Source: Janthinobacterium aquaticum (GTDB taxonomy: Bacteria > Pseudomonadota > Gammaproteobacteria > Burkholderiales > Burkholderiaceae_D). Taken from it: a stretch of DNA of 64,000 bases. The translations under genes and the position numbers were made by a program. Shown piece by piece: positions 8,622-17,582 of the stretch; position 1 is the stretch's first letter; the number at the start of each line of letters is the position of its first letter. The notes under the pieces are model-generated. The model ran no database searches. It was not told the origin of the DNA and saw nothing but the letters and a program-made list of their open reading frames with translations. The DNA lies in NCBI RefSeq assembly GCF_009208565.1, contig NZ_WFLK01000012.1, positions 1 through 64,000 on the forward strand. Reading direction: 5' to 3'.

Positions 8622-10688
8622 ATGCAAGTTTCCCGTCCCCTCTGGCGCAAGACGCCGCTGCGCGCTGCGTTGATTGCTGCCCTGTCCGTCGCGACCCTGG
8701 CCAGCCTGCCGGTGCAGGCGCAACCAGGTGGCACACCGGCGGCCCAGGCGCCGGCTGCGGTCTTGCCGGGCGACGATTTCTACGGCTACGTCAATGGCGA
8801 GTGGATGCGTACTACCGACATTCCCGCCGACCGCAGCAGCTGGGGTTCGTTTGCCAGCCTGGCCGAAGCGACCAATGCGCGCATCCTGGGGCTGGTCGAG
8901 GCCCTGCCGAAAAACGCTGTGGCCGGCACGGAAGCGGCGCAGATCGGCGACTTCTACCGCACCTACATGGATGAGGCTGCCATCGAAGCCAAAGGCTGGG
9001 CGCCGATCAAGCCGCTGCTGAAAAAAATCGACCAGCTGCATGACCAGGCCGGCCTGGCGCGCGCCTTGGGCGAGAGCCTGCGCGCCGATGTCGATCCGCT
9101 CAACGCCACCAACTTCTTTACCGAAAACCTGTTTGGCCTGTGGGTTGCGCAGGACCTGAACGACACCAGCCGCAACGTGGCCTATCTGCTGCAGGGCGGC
9201 CTGGGCATGCCCGACCGCGCCTACTACCTGACCGATTCGCCGCGCATGCAGAGCCTGCGCACCAGCTACCAGGCGCATATTGCCGCCATGTTGAAACTGG
9301 CCGGCTACAGCCAGCCTGAAGAGCGCGCCGCGCGCGTCTTCGCGCTGGAACAGCAGATTGCTGCCAGCCACGCCACGCGCGAGGATTCGGCCGATGTCGC
9401 CAAGGGCAATAACGCCTGGCGCGCGCAGGACTTTGCCAGCAAGGCGCCAGGGCTGGACTGGAAGGCCTTCTTCCAGTCGGCAGGTTTGACCGCCCAGCAG
9501 GACTTTATCGTCTGGCATCCGGGTGCGCTGACCGGCAGCGCCGCGCTGGTCGCCAAAGTGCCGCTGACCACCTGGAAAGACTTTCTGGCGTTCCACACCA
9601 TCAACCATTTCAGCACCACCTTGCCCAAGGTCGCTGCCGACCAGCGTTTTGCCTTTTACGGCAGCGCGCTGAGCGGCACGCCGCAGCAGTCGTCGCGCAG
9701 CAAGCGCGCGCTGGCCGCCACCAATGCGGCCCTGAGCGACGCAGTGGGCAAGCTGTATGTCGAGCGCTATTTCTCGCCCGAGTCGAAGGCGCGTGTGCAG
9801 CAGATGGTCGGCAACATCGTGACCGCATTTTCGCGCCGCATCGACCAGCTCGACTGGATGGCGCCGGCAACCAAGGCGCAGGCGCAGGAAAAGCTCAAGA
9901 CCCTGTACGTGGGCGTGGCTTATCCTGAAAAGTGGACCAGCTACCAAGGCCTGCAGGTGGTACGCGGCGACGCGCTGGGCAATGCGCTGCGCGCCGAACA
10001 GTTCCACACCCGCCAGGAGCTGGCCAAGCTGCGCCAGCCGGTCGACCGCAAACAATGGGCGATGCCGGCGCAACTGGTCAACGCCGTCAACCTGCCGCTG
10101 CAAAATGCGCTGAACTTCCCGGCGGCAATTTTGCAGCCGCCGTTTTTCGATCCGCAGGCGTCGGACGCGGTCAACTATGGCGGCATCGGCGCGACCATCG
10201 GCCATGAGATCAGCCACAGCTTCGATGACCAGGGCGCGCAGTTCGACGCCCAGGGCAAGCTGCGCGACTGGTGGACGCCGGCTGACCTGGCGCATTTCCA
10301 GGGCGCATCCAAGCAACTGGTCGCGCAGTTCTCGGCCTACAAGCCGTTTCCCGACCTGGCCGTCAATGGCCAGCTGACGCTCAGCGAGAACCTGGCCGAC
10401 CTGGCCGGCCTGTCGGCCGCCTACGACGCCTTTATGCTCACGCAGCAGGGCAAGGCGCAGCCGGAGCAACTGCAGGCGCAGCGCGACTTCTTTACCGGCT
10501 ACGGCATCAGCTGGCGCAGCAAGGCGCGCGAGGCGGCAGCGCGCCAGCAGATACTGACCGACGGCCACGCGCCGGCGCAGTATCGCGCCGACACCGTGCG
10601 CAATCTCGACGGCTGGTACCCGGCTTTTGATGTCAAACCGGGCCAGCAGCCGTATCTGGCGCCGGCCGAGCGCGTACGCGTCTGGTAA
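8622..10688 (+). CDS. M13-family (neprilysin/PepO-like) zinc endopeptidase, exported
   Basis: The 688-residue product begins with a basic N-terminus and a Sec signal peptide ending near LPVQAQ. It then shows the M13 N-terminal domain (DDFYGYVNGEWMRTTDIP) and the peptidase domain with the zinc site HEISH in IGHEISHSFDDQGAQFD and the third ligand in ENLADLAGL. The C-terminal RADTVRNLDGWYPAFDVKPG and final VW are also typical. It should degrade short peptides in the periplasm. The start at 8622 is chosen over 8580 because it gives a proper signal peptide after GAAAGGTTCGCC. It is followed after 6 bp by a methyltransferase gene, likely co-transcribed. Confidence 0.93.
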   Translation: MQVSRPLWRKTPLRAALIAALSVATLASLPVQAQPGGTPAAQAPAAVLPGDDFYGYVNGEWMRTTDIPADRSSWGSFASLAEATNARILGLVEALPKNAVAGTEAAQIGDFYRTYMDEAAIEAKGWAPIKPLLKKIDQLHDQAGLARALGESLRADVDPLNATNFFTENLFGLWVAQDLNDTSRNVAYLLQGGLGMPDRAYYLTDSPRMQSLRTSYQAHIAAMLKLAGYSQPEERAARVFALEQQIAASHATREDSADVAKGNNAWRAQDFASKAPGLDWKAFFQSAGLTAQQDFIVWHPGALTGSAALVAKVPLTTWKDFLAFHTINHFSTTLPKVAADQRFAFYGSALSGTPQQSSRSKRALAATNAALSDAVGKLYVERYFSPESKARVQQMVGNIVTAFSRRIDQLDWMAPATKAQAQEKLKTLYVGVAYPEKWTSYQGLQVVRGDALGNALRAEQFHTRQELAKLRQPVDRKQWAMPAQLVNAVNLPLQNALNFPAAILQPPFFDPQASDAVNYGGIGATIGHEISHSFDDQGAQFDAQGKLRDWWTPADLAHFQGASKQLVAQFSAYKPFPDLAVNGQLTLSENLADLAGLSAAYDAFMLTQQGKAQPEQLQAQRDFFTGYGISWRSKAREAAARQQILTDGHAPAQYRADTVRNLDGWYPAFDVKPGQQPYLAPAERVRVW

Positions 10689-10694
10689 GCGGCC

Positions 10695-11333
10695 ATGAGC
10701 GAGCAACCGGACGAGGCACTGCAAGCGATCAGCAATCGCACGCTGGCCCACTACAACGCCAGCGCCGAGCAGTTTTTCGAAGGCACGCGCGACCACGACG
10801 TGCGCCAGAATATCAGCGCGCTGCTGGACGCCATCGAAGCGGGTGGGCGGCACGCGCCGTTCGCCATCCTTGACCTCGGCTGCGGGCCGGGGCGCGACCT
10901 GAAGGCGCTGCGCGACATGGGCCACGCGCCGGTCGGCGTCGATGGCTCCGAGCGCTTTGTCGAGATGGCGCGCGCCTGGAGCGGCTGCACCGTCTGGCAG
11001 CAGGATTTCCTGGCGCTGGACCTGCCGGCGCAGCAGTTCGACGGCGTGTTTGCCAACGCCGTGCTGTTTCATGTGCCCAGCCGCGCGATTGCCGGCGTGC
11101 TGGCGGCCCTGCATGCCTGCCTGAAACCGGGCGGCGTGCTGTTCTGCTCGAACCCGCGCGGCCAGAACCAGGAGGGCTGGAACGGGCCGCGCTACGGCAG
11201 CTACTATGACCTTGAGCACTGGAGCGAACTGGTGCAGCAAGCCGGCTTTGTGCTGCTCGATCATTACTACCGTCCACCCGGTTTGCCGCGCGCACAGCAG
11301 CCGTGGCTGGCCACGGTCTGGCGCAAACAGTAA
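10695..11333 (+). CDS. Class I SAM-dependent methyltransferase
   Basis: The 212-residue protein carries motif I LDLGCGPGRDLKAL (about residues 57-70), an acidic residue after the second strand (VGVDGSERFVEMA), and FDGVFANAVLFHVP as motif IV/post-I. This is a UbiE/Tellurite-resistance-like small-molecule methyltransferase fold. Nothing in the sequence gives the substrate. It begins 6 bp after the M13 peptidase stop, so the two are probably an operon, although a shared function is not evident. Confidence 0.85.
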   Translation: MSEQPDEALQAISNRTLAHYNASAEQFFEGTRDHDVRQNISALLDAIEAGGRHAPFAILDLGCGPGRDLKALRDMGHAPVGVDGSERFVEMARAWSGCTVWQQDFLALDLPAQQFDGVFANAVLFHVPSRAIAGVLAALHACLKPGGVLFCSNPRGQNQEGWNGPRYGSYYDLEHWSELVQQAGFVLLDHYYRPPGLPRAQQPWLATVWRKQ

Positions 11334-11512
11334 CGCCAGACGTGCATGATGACGGGTTTTGGATTTGTGTTAGCAACCGTACAGAGAAGATAGCCGCCTC
11401 GGGATACTATTTGCACATGGACACGCAACATGCAGTGTCCGACACCCCCGAAGCGGTTCTTCACTACAGCGGAACTGCAAATCAGATGTAAAAACCTAGA
11501 GAGGAAATCATC

Positions 11513-11698
11513 ATGAACAAGGATCAAGTCGAAGGTAAACTGAAAGAAGTCGGCGGTAAAATCCAGGAAGCCGCCGGTAAAGTGGTCGGCAGCGAAGAAC
11601 AGCAAGCCAAGGGCCTGGCAAACCAGGCTGAAGGCAAAGTGCAGAAGAAGGTTGGCGACGTCAAGGACGCCGTTGAAACCGTCACCCGCAAGCCATAA
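11513..11698 (+). CDS. CsbD-family stress-response protein
   Basis: The 61-residue protein is a classic CsbD: MNKDQVEGKLKEVGGKIQE, AAGKVVGSEEQQAKGLANQ, EGKVQKKVGDVKDAVE. These small, highly charged helical proteins are induced in general stress in many bacteria; their biochemical action is unclear. A GAGAGGAAA ribosome site lies 8 bp upstream. The 180-bp upstream gap (11334-11512) contains no other gene and probably holds the promoter. A strong bidirectional terminator follows. Confidence 0.93.
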   Translation: MNKDQVEGKLKEVGGKIQEAAGKVVGSEEQQAKGLANQAEGKVQKKVGDVKDAVETVTRKP

Positions 11699-11730
11699 TG
11701 GCCGTGGCCCGCTGACGAGCGGGCTGCCAT

Positions 11731-11770
11731 AAAAAAACCGCCGCCAGTCATTGCGACTGGCGGCGGTTTT
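11731..11770. terminator. Bidirectional rho-independent terminator
   Basis: A-tract 11731-11737, then CCGCCGCCAGTC/GACTGGCGGCGG with a small loop, then TTTT (11767-11770). It lies between the convergent csbD and S9 peptidase genes and can stop transcription from both sides. Confidence 0.9.
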
Positions 11771-11786
11771 CATTGGGCGCAGCGGT

Positions 11787-14003
11787 TTACTTTGCGGCGT
11801 CGTCAATCAGGTTCTTCTTGAAGAAGCCCGCGATCTTTGCATACACGTGGCGCTGTCCGGCGCGCGACGAGATGCCGTGCTTGGCGCCGGGGTAGGTCAT
11901 CAGATCGAATTGCACGCCGCGGTTGACCAGCGCGTCGATCAGGCGCGTGGTATTGGTAAACAGCACATTGTCATCGGCCATGCCATGGATCAGCAGCAGT
12001 GGCGAGCGCAAACCGTCCAGGTGCGCAAACACCGTGCTTTGCTGGTAGCCATCGACGTTTTCTTTCGGCATGCCGAGGAACTGTTCGGTGTAGTGGGTGT
12101 CGTACAGCGACCAGTCGGTCACTGGCGCTACCGACACACCCATGGCGATCTTGTCTGATGCAGCCGACAGCAGGCGCAGGCTCATGAAACCGCCATAGCT
12201 CCAGCCGAATACGCCGATACGCTTCGGATCGACAAAGCTCTGTTTGGCCAGCCAGTCGATGCCGGTCAGTTGGTCGTTCACTTCGGTCGCACCCAGGTTA
12301 TGGTAAATCGCGTCGGTAAAGGCGCGTTCGCGGCGCGACGAGCCACGGTTATCGAGGCGGAACACCACAAAGCCCTGCTGCGCCATGTATTGGTCGAAGT
12401 TGTTGCCCCAGCGGCGCGCCACGTGCTGCGAGTGCGGACCGCCATAGGTCGACAGGAACACCGGATAGCGTTTGGACGGATTGAAGTTCGATGGTTTGAC
12501 CAGCGAGTAGTACAGCTTCTGCCCATCGTTGGACAGCATGCTGCCGTATTCGGTCGGCAGGTGATCGGCCTTGTATTTCGCGTACGGGTGCGTTTCGTTC
12601 AGTGCGTTTTCTTCCAGCCAGCCGACCATGCTGCCGTCCGGGCGGCGGATGCTGACCTGTGGTGGCGTGGCCGGATCGGAAAACGTGTCGACAAACACCG
12701 CGCCGTTGCGGGCAAAAGTGGTGTCGTGCCAGCCGTCGGCTTTGGTTACGCGCTGCGGTTTGTCGGCCGTGCTGCCGTCGAGCGCCAGCGCGTAGGTCTG
12801 CTTGTCGATCACCGCATCGCGGTTGGACGACACATAGACCTTGCCGGTTTTTTCGTTGACCGCCAGCACATTGTCGATGCCCCACTCGCCGCTGCTGATG
12901 GCGTGGCGCAGCGTGCCGTCCAGGCTATACAGGTACAGGTGGTTGCGGCCTGTGCGTTCGGACGACCAGAGGAACGATTTGCCATCGGCGAGGAAGCGCA
13001 GGTCGTCATGGATGCTGACCCAGGTTTTCGATGATTCCGTCAGCACCGTGCGCTGCGCCAGCGTGGCCGCGTCGACGGCCACCAGTTCCAGCGTTTTCTG
13101 GTCGCGCGACTGGCGCTGGTACAGCAGCGATTTGCTGTCCGCGCTCCAGTCGGCGCGCACCAGGTAGATATCGGGATTGCTGCCCAGACTCACCTCGCGC
13201 TGCGCGCCGGTTTCGGGAGACACGATGCGCAGCTGCACCAGCACGTTCGGGTCGCCGGCAGCCGGGTAGCGCTGCTCGACCACGTCGGTGCGGTCGGCAA
13301 AAATTTCAAAGCGGCGCACCACCGGCACCGGTGCTTCGTCATAGCGCTTGTAGGCAATCGCCGAGTCGTCGGGCGCCCAGTAGTAGCCGGTGCGCTGGCC
13401 CATTTCTTCCTGCGCCACGAATTCGGCTTCGCCGTTATGGATGGTGCCCTTGCCGTCGCTGGTCAGCTGGCGCTCCTGGCCTGATTTGAGGTCCAGCACG
13501 ACGATATTCTGGTCGCGCACGAAGGACACATAGCGGCCCTTGGGCGAAATCTTCGGATCGAGCACATTGCCCTTGGCGACCAGGCGCGCCTTGTCAGGGT
13601 GGGCTGCATCGACCAGGTATAGATTGCCGCCCAGCGGCACCAGCAGCTGCTTGCCGTCCGGCGACCAGCTGTAATTGAGAATGCCGTTCAGGCTGGCCGT
13701 GCGCTCGCGTTCGCGGCGCGCCTGCTCTTCCGGCGAGATGACTTCGTTGGGCACCAGCGCCTTGGAGTCGATCAGGCGATGCGTGCTCTTGTCCTTGAGC
13801 TTGAATTCCCATAGGTCGAGCTGGAACTGGTTGTCGGCGCGGCCGCGCAAGAACGTGACGCGTTCGCCATCGGGCGACACTTTCAGATTGCGCACGCCGG
13901 GGCCGGCCAGCGCCGGATCGGCATGGATGCGTTCGAGCGTCAGCTTTTCAGCCGATGCGGGAACGCTGGCCATCGCGGCCAGGAAACAGAGAAGAAAACG
14001 CAT
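11787..14003 (-). CDS. DPP-IV-like prolyl oligopeptidase-family (S9) serine peptidase, exported
   Basis: The 738-residue protein starts with a signal peptide (MRFLLCFLAAMASVPASA). An N-terminal beta-propeller follows (e.g. SPDGERVTFLRG, YSWSPDGKQLLVPLGG, YYWAPDDSAIAYKRYDE with the substrate-anchoring Glu region ~EAEFVAQEEMGQRTG). The C-terminal alpha/beta-hydrolase has the nucleophile in GWSYGG, the acid in GMADDNV and the His in GAKHGIS. This architecture is that of periplasmic dipeptidyl peptidase IV, releasing X-Pro dipeptides. The double-Glu EE motif supports DPP-IV over oligopeptidase B. It is a single-gene unit between two terminators/gaps. Confidence 0.92.
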   Translation of the reverse strand: MRFLLCFLAAMASVPASAEKLTLERIHADPALAGPGVRNLKVSPDGERVTFLRGRADNQFQLDLWEFKLKDKSTHRLIDSKALVPNEVISPEEQARRERERTASLNGILNYSWSPDGKQLLVPLGGNLYLVDAAHPDKARLVAKGNVLDPKISPKGRYVSFVRDQNIVVLDLKSGQERQLTSDGKGTIHNGEAEFVAQEEMGQRTGYYWAPDDSAIAYKRYDEAPVPVVRRFEIFADRTDVVEQRYPAAGDPNVLVQLRIVSPETGAQREVSLGSNPDIYLVRADWSADSKSLLYQRQSRDQKTLELVAVDAATLAQRTVLTESSKTWVSIHDDLRFLADGKSFLWSSERTGRNHLYLYSLDGTLRHAISSGEWGIDNVLAVNEKTGKVYVSSNRDAVIDKQTYALALDGSTADKPQRVTKADGWHDTTFARNGAVFVDTFSDPATPPQVSIRRPDGSMVGWLEENALNETHPYAKYKADHLPTEYGSMLSNDGQKLYYSLVKPSNFNPSKRYPVFLSTYGGPHSQHVARRWGNNFDQYMAQQGFVVFRLDNRGSSRRERAFTDAIYHNLGATEVNDQLTGIDWLAKQSFVDPKRIGVFGWSYGGFMSLRLLSAASDKIAMGVSVAPVTDWSLYDTHYTEQFLGMPKENVDGYQQSTVFAHLDGLRSPLLLIHGMADDNVLFTNTTRLIDALVNRGVQFDLMTYPGAKHGISSRAGQRHVYAKIAGFFKKNLIDDAAK

Positions 14004-14157
14004 GGATGTCTCGGTGATGGTAAAGGGATGCCCAGCCAGATGAGGAGGGCAACAGACGATACCAGAGCACCGGCATTAATGCGATAGGCTGAACCACGGA
14101 ATACCGGGCAAATTGCCGGCTTTCCTTCGGCCATCGGCCTGCATGGCTGATGCTTTG

Positions 14158-15546
14158 TCAGCCGTGCAGGCGTCGCAGCGACAGCCGGTTCAGATACCAC
14201 GTCAACAGTACGGCCGCCACCGTCAGGCCGGTCACCAGGCCGATCCAGAAGCCGGCCGCGCCCATCGGCGCTGGCGGCGACCAGGCAAAGCCTTGTGGCG
14301 CCAGGCCCAGCACATAGCCGATCGGCAGCGAAAAGCCCCAGAACGCCAGCAGCTGGATCAGCATCGGCTGGCGCGTGACTTTGTAGCCGCGTATCGCGCT
14401 CGAGGTGGCCACCTGAGTCGCATCCGACAACTGGAACAGCGCGGCAAACAGCAGCAGCTGCGCGCACAGCGCCTGCACCTGCGGATCGGACGTGTACCCC
14501 GCGGCAATCTGGTGGCGAAACAGCGTGATAAAGATGGCCGAGGCCACGGCGGCAGCGAGCGACATGGCCACGCCCACCCACGAAATAAAGCGTGCGCGGT
14601 GCAGGTCGGCCTCGCCCACCGCATGGCCCACGCGCGTGACCAGTGCAATGCCGAACGTCAGCGGCACCATGAACACCACCGAGGAAAAATTGAGCGCGAT
14701 CTGGTGCGCCGAAACCTGCACCACGCCAAAGCGCGCCACCAGCAGGCTGATCACGCCGAACGCACTGACTTCGGCAAAATAAGTCACGCCGATCGGCAGG
14801 CCCAGGCGCAGCATCGGCGCGATGCTGGCCCACTGCGGCGCTTCCCACTGGCCGAACGGGAAGGTCGCGCGGTAGGCGGGGGCACGCCGTATCCACAGCA
14901 CCATCGCCGCCAGCATCATCCACACGCAGCAGGTGGTGGCCACCGCACAGCCGATGCCGCCCAGGCGCGGCATGCCCCAGTGGCCGTAGATCAGCAGATA
15001 GTTGATAAAGATGTTGAGCGCCAGCGCCGCCAGCGCAATCACCATCACCGGCTTGGTCTGGTTGATGCTGGTGCTGTAGCCGTACAGCGCGCGGTAGGTG
15101 GTAAAGGCCGGCAGCGCGGCGCTGATAATGTGCACGAACAGCTTGGCCTTGGCCGCTACGGCAGGTTCGAGCATCAGATGGTCGAACACCAGCGCGGCGA
15201 TATTGGTCAGCACGCAGGCGACCAGGCCGATCAGCAGCGCCTTCCACAACGACTGGCGCACGATATGGGGCACGCGGTCATGACGCGCCGCGCCGATTTC
15301 ATGCGCCACCAGCGTATTGACCGACATCATGATGCCGCTGACCGTGACCAGCACGATCGACCAGATGGCCGCGCCCAGCGACACCGCCGCCAGCTCTTCG
15401 GGATTGGTATGGCCCGTCATGGCCACATCGGCTGCGCCCATGCCCACGGTGGCCAGCTGGCCGATCAGAATGGGCCAGGCCAGTTTCCATAAAGAGGAGA
15501 CTTCCGCGCGAACGGCAGGGAGGGTAAAAGAAGGTGTGTGCGGCAT
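14158..15546 (-). CDS. MATE-family multidrug/sodium efflux pump (NorM-like)
   Basis: The 462-residue protein is highly hydrophobic with about 12 predicted membrane helices arranged as two homologous halves. The N-terminal LAWPILIGQLATVGMGAADVAMTG-type segment, AAVSLGAAIW and the QTKPVMVIALAALALNIFIN region are typical NorM-like MATE sequence. Such pumps export cationic drugs in exchange for Na+ or H+. The start at 15546 (MPHTPSFTLP) was chosen; a longer frame adds 15 residues with no ribosome site. It is transcribed away from the crystallin genes. Confidence 0.93.
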   Translation of the reverse strand: MPHTPSFTLPAVRAEVSSLWKLAWPILIGQLATVGMGAADVAMTGHTNPEELAAVSLGAAIWSIVLVTVSGIMMSVNTLVAHEIGAARHDRVPHIVRQSLWKALLIGLVACVLTNIAALVFDHLMLEPAVAAKAKLFVHIISAALPAFTTYRALYGYSTSINQTKPVMVIALAALALNIFINYLLIYGHWGMPRLGGIGCAVATTCCVWMMLAAMVLWIRRAPAYRATFPFGQWEAPQWASIAPMLRLGLPIGVTYFAEVSAFGVISLLVARFGVVQVSAHQIALNFSSVVFMVPLTFGIALVTRVGHAVGEADLHRARFISWVGVAMSLAAAVASAIFITLFRHQIAAGYTSDPQVQALCAQLLLFAALFQLSDATQVATSSAIRGYKVTRQPMLIQLLAFWGFSLPIGYVLGLAPQGFAWSPPAPMGAAGFWIGLVTGLTVAAVLLTWYLNRLSLRRLHG

Positions 15547-15660
15547 GGGTGCATCCGGAACGGTAAGACAAACGAGTGATTCTACTGACATTGTGCCAAG
15601 TTGTCGCGCAGCCTGGGGCGATTGCTTTTGGTAACAATTTATTGTGTCTTTCTCATAATC

Positions 15661-15694
15661 TGTTACAGCGAGTCGTGCGCGGTGAGGCTACACT
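15661..15694 (+). promoter_or_regulatory. Promoter/operator shared by the two crystallin genes (copy 1)
   Basis: TGTTAC (15661-15666) is followed after exactly 22 bp by TACACTGGC (15689-15697); TACACT fits a -10 box. The same two blocks at identical spacing precede the second crystallin gene at 16741. The 22-bp spacing is too long for a normal -35/-10 pair, so TGTTAC is probably an activator or alternative-sigma site. An inverted copy, GTAACA, lies at 15631-15636. Confidence 0.55.
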
Positions 15695-15722
15695 GGCAAT
15701 ATAAAAATCTTCTCGGGGAATC

Positions 15723-16697
15723 ATGATGAAATCTGTACTGAAACTGGCGCTGCTGTCCGGCGCTTCCTTGTTTTTCCATCTGGGCGCACACGCCGGCGAA
15801 CTGACCTTGTTTGAGGATGACAATTTCCGCGGCCGCGCCGTCAATGTGCGCGACACCATCGATGACCTGTCGCGCCTCGGTTTCAACGACAAGACATCGA
15901 GCATCATGGTGCGCTCAGGCATATGGGAAGTGTGTACCGACGCCGGTTTTCGTGGCAACTGCAAGACGCTGACGCCGGGCGAGTACCGTTCGCTGCCAGG
16001 CATGAACGACGCCATTACCTCGGTGCGCGAAGATAGCCGTGGCAACGACAACCACGGCTGGCGTCCGGGCCGCGATCCCGACCGCGACAATGGCGGCGGC
16101 TATGGGCGTGGCGGTTCGCTGGAACTGTATTCGGGCGCCGGCCAGAATGGCGGTTCGGCGCGCCTGAACCGCGACAACGACAATTTCGTCACCATCGGCT
16201 TCAATGACCGCACCACCAGTATCTATATCCCGAACGGCTACTGGCAGTTGTGCAGCGACGCAAACTATGAAGGTACCTGCCGCATTTTCGGACCGGGCCG
16301 CCATGATGATCTGGGTCGCGGACTCGATGGGCGCGTGTCGTCAGCGCGCCAGGTCGATGAGCGCGAAGCGCGGCGCCAGCAGTATGAACAGCAGTACCAG
16401 CAGCCGCAATACAATCAGCCGCAGTACAACCAGCCCCAATATCCGCAGCGCGGTGCGATTCTGCTGTTCCCCGACAGCGACATGCGTGGCGAGCCGCTGG
16501 CGCTGGACCGTAACGCCGAAGACCTGGTACGCTTCAATTTCAACGACCGTGCCGGTTCCATCGTCGTCAATGATGGCCAGTGGGAGGTATGCAGCGATGC
16601 CAATTTTCGTGGCCGCTGCGAAGTGATCGGGCCGGGCCAGTATGCCCGCCTCAATGCGCTCGACAACAAGATTTCATCGTTGCGCCGCGTGCGCTGA
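15723..16697 (+). CDS. Exported beta/gamma-crystallin protein with three domains
   Basis: The 324-residue protein has a signal peptide (MMKSVLKLALLSGASLFFHL...AHA) and three beta/gamma-crystallin domains at about residues 25-100, 132-212 and 242-324. Each has a Greek-key Tyr/Phe...Gly...Ser corner and a putative calcium-site core: NDKTSS, NDRTTS and NDRAGS. Domains 1 and 2 are separated by a Gly/Asp/Arg-rich linker, and 2 and 3 by a Gln-rich linker with QPQYN repeats. Such proteins usually bind calcium and are thought to stabilise envelopes or spores under stress. It is followed by a two-domain paralogue and is probably its duplicate with an extra domain. Confidence 0.88.
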   Translation: MMKSVLKLALLSGASLFFHLGAHAGELTLFEDDNFRGRAVNVRDTIDDLSRLGFNDKTSSIMVRSGIWEVCTDAGFRGNCKTLTPGEYRSLPGMNDAITSVREDSRGNDNHGWRPGRDPDRDNGGGYGRGGSLELYSGAGQNGGSARLNRDNDNFVTIGFNDRTTSIYIPNGYWQLCSDANYEGTCRIFGPGRHDDLGRGLDGRVSSARQVDEREARRQQYEQQYQQPQYNQPQYNQPQYPQRGAILLFPDSDMRGEPLALDRNAEDLVRFNFNDRAGSIVVNDGQWEVCSDANFRGRCEVIGPGQYARLNALDNKISSLRRVR

Positions 16698-16740
16698 TGT
16701 GATTCGGGTGCCAGCAGTGCGCTGACATTTGCTTGCCATT

Positions 16741-16774
16741 TGTTACACTCCGCGCGCGGCGTCCAGACTACACT
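16741..16774 (+). promoter_or_regulatory. Promoter/operator shared by the two crystallin genes (copy 2)
   Basis: TGTTAC (16741-16746), 22-bp spacer, TACACTGGC (16769-16777), the same blocks and spacing as at 15661. The spacers differ, so the boxes rather than the whole region are conserved. It lies 29 bp upstream of the ATG at 16803, which means the second gene has its own promoter and does not depend on read-through. Confidence 0.55.
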
Positions 16775-16802
16775 GGCGTCATGGAAACGAATGGAGTCTG
16801 AA

Positions 16803-17450
16803 ATGTCCAGCACGATGAAACAAGCCCTTTTTTGCACTGCCACCCTGTTTGCCAGCGCTGCCGCCAGCGCTGGTGAAATCACCCTGTTCCAGGATGCCGA
16901 TTTCCGTGGCCGCGCCGTTGCGGTGCGCTCCGAAGTAAACGATCTTTCGCGCCTGAGCTTTAACGACAAGACCTCCAGCATTATCGTGCGCTCGGGAACC
17001 TGGGAAGTGTGCAAGGACGCCAATTATCGTGGCAGCTGCCGCACGCTGCAGCCGGGCCGCTATAGCAATCTGCCGGGCATGAACGACGCCATTTCATCGG
17101 TACGCGAGATTGACAATCGCGGCCATGGTGGTGGCCAGCGTCCACCACCGCGCCCGGAACCTGGCCGTCCTGATGCAGGCCATGGTGGCAACAACGCCAG
17201 CGGCGCCGTGCTGCTGTTCCCAGATAGCGGCATGCGCGGCCGTCCGGTGCGCCTGGACTCGGAAGTGCGCGACCTGAACCGCTACGGCTTCAACGACCGC
17301 GCGCAGTCCATCGTGGTCAATTATGGCCGCTGGGAGTTCTGCGCCGACGCCAACTTCCGTGGCCGTTGTGAAGTCATGGGGCCGGGCAGCTATGGCCGCT
17401 TGCAAGGCAATCTCGATCGCCGCATTTCTTCCGTGCGCCGGGTACGCTAA
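16803..17450 (+). CDS. Exported beta/gamma-crystallin protein with two domains
   Basis: The 215-residue protein has a signal peptide (MSSTMKQALFCTATLFASAA) and two crystallin domains joined by a His/Gly/Pro-rich linker (GHGGGQRPPPRPEPGRPDAG). Domain 1 is closely similar to domain 1 of the upstream paralogue (ITLFQDADFRGRAV, LSFNDKTSSIIVRSGTWEVC) and domain 2 to its domain 3 (GFNDRAQSIVVNYGRWEFC). The start at 16803 is preferred over 16740 because it yields a clean signal peptide after GGAGTCTGAA. The pair arose by tandem duplication. The gene ends at a strong terminator. Confidence 0.88.
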   Translation: MSSTMKQALFCTATLFASAAASAGEITLFQDADFRGRAVAVRSEVNDLSRLSFNDKTSSIIVRSGTWEVCKDANYRGSCRTLQPGRYSNLPGMNDAISSVREIDNRGHGGGQRPPPRPEPGRPDAGHGGNNASGAVLLFPDSGMRGRPVRLDSEVRDLNRYGFNDRAQSIVVNYGRWEFCADANFRGRCEVMGPGSYGRLQGNLDRRISSVRRVR

Positions 17451-17480
17451 GCGCTTTCGCATTTACTGCATACACTGAAG

Positions 17481-17506
17481 AACGCCTGCCCGTGCAGGCG
17501 TTTTTT
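17481..17506 (+). terminator. Rho-independent terminator after the crystallin genes
   Basis: CGCCTGC/GCAGGCG stem with a CCGT loop followed by six T residues (17501-17506), 31 bp after the stop codon. Confidence 0.9.
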
Positions 17507-17582
17507 CATGGTCGCAGGCGTACGGCAGCGCCGATTCAATTGGTGTAATCTTGGCTACAAGGTACAACCATGGGAGCGCGCA

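Noticed and set aside
8595-11264. Minus-strand open frame of nearly 890 codons across the M13 peptidase and methyltransferase genes
   Set aside because: Spans two well-supported plus-strand genes and has low-complexity Arg/Gln-rich sequence without any motif, so it is a shadow.
16380-16445. CRISPR-like short repeats (CAGTACAAC units)
   Set aside because: They are in-frame repeats encoding QPQYN in the crystallin linker and have no spacers.
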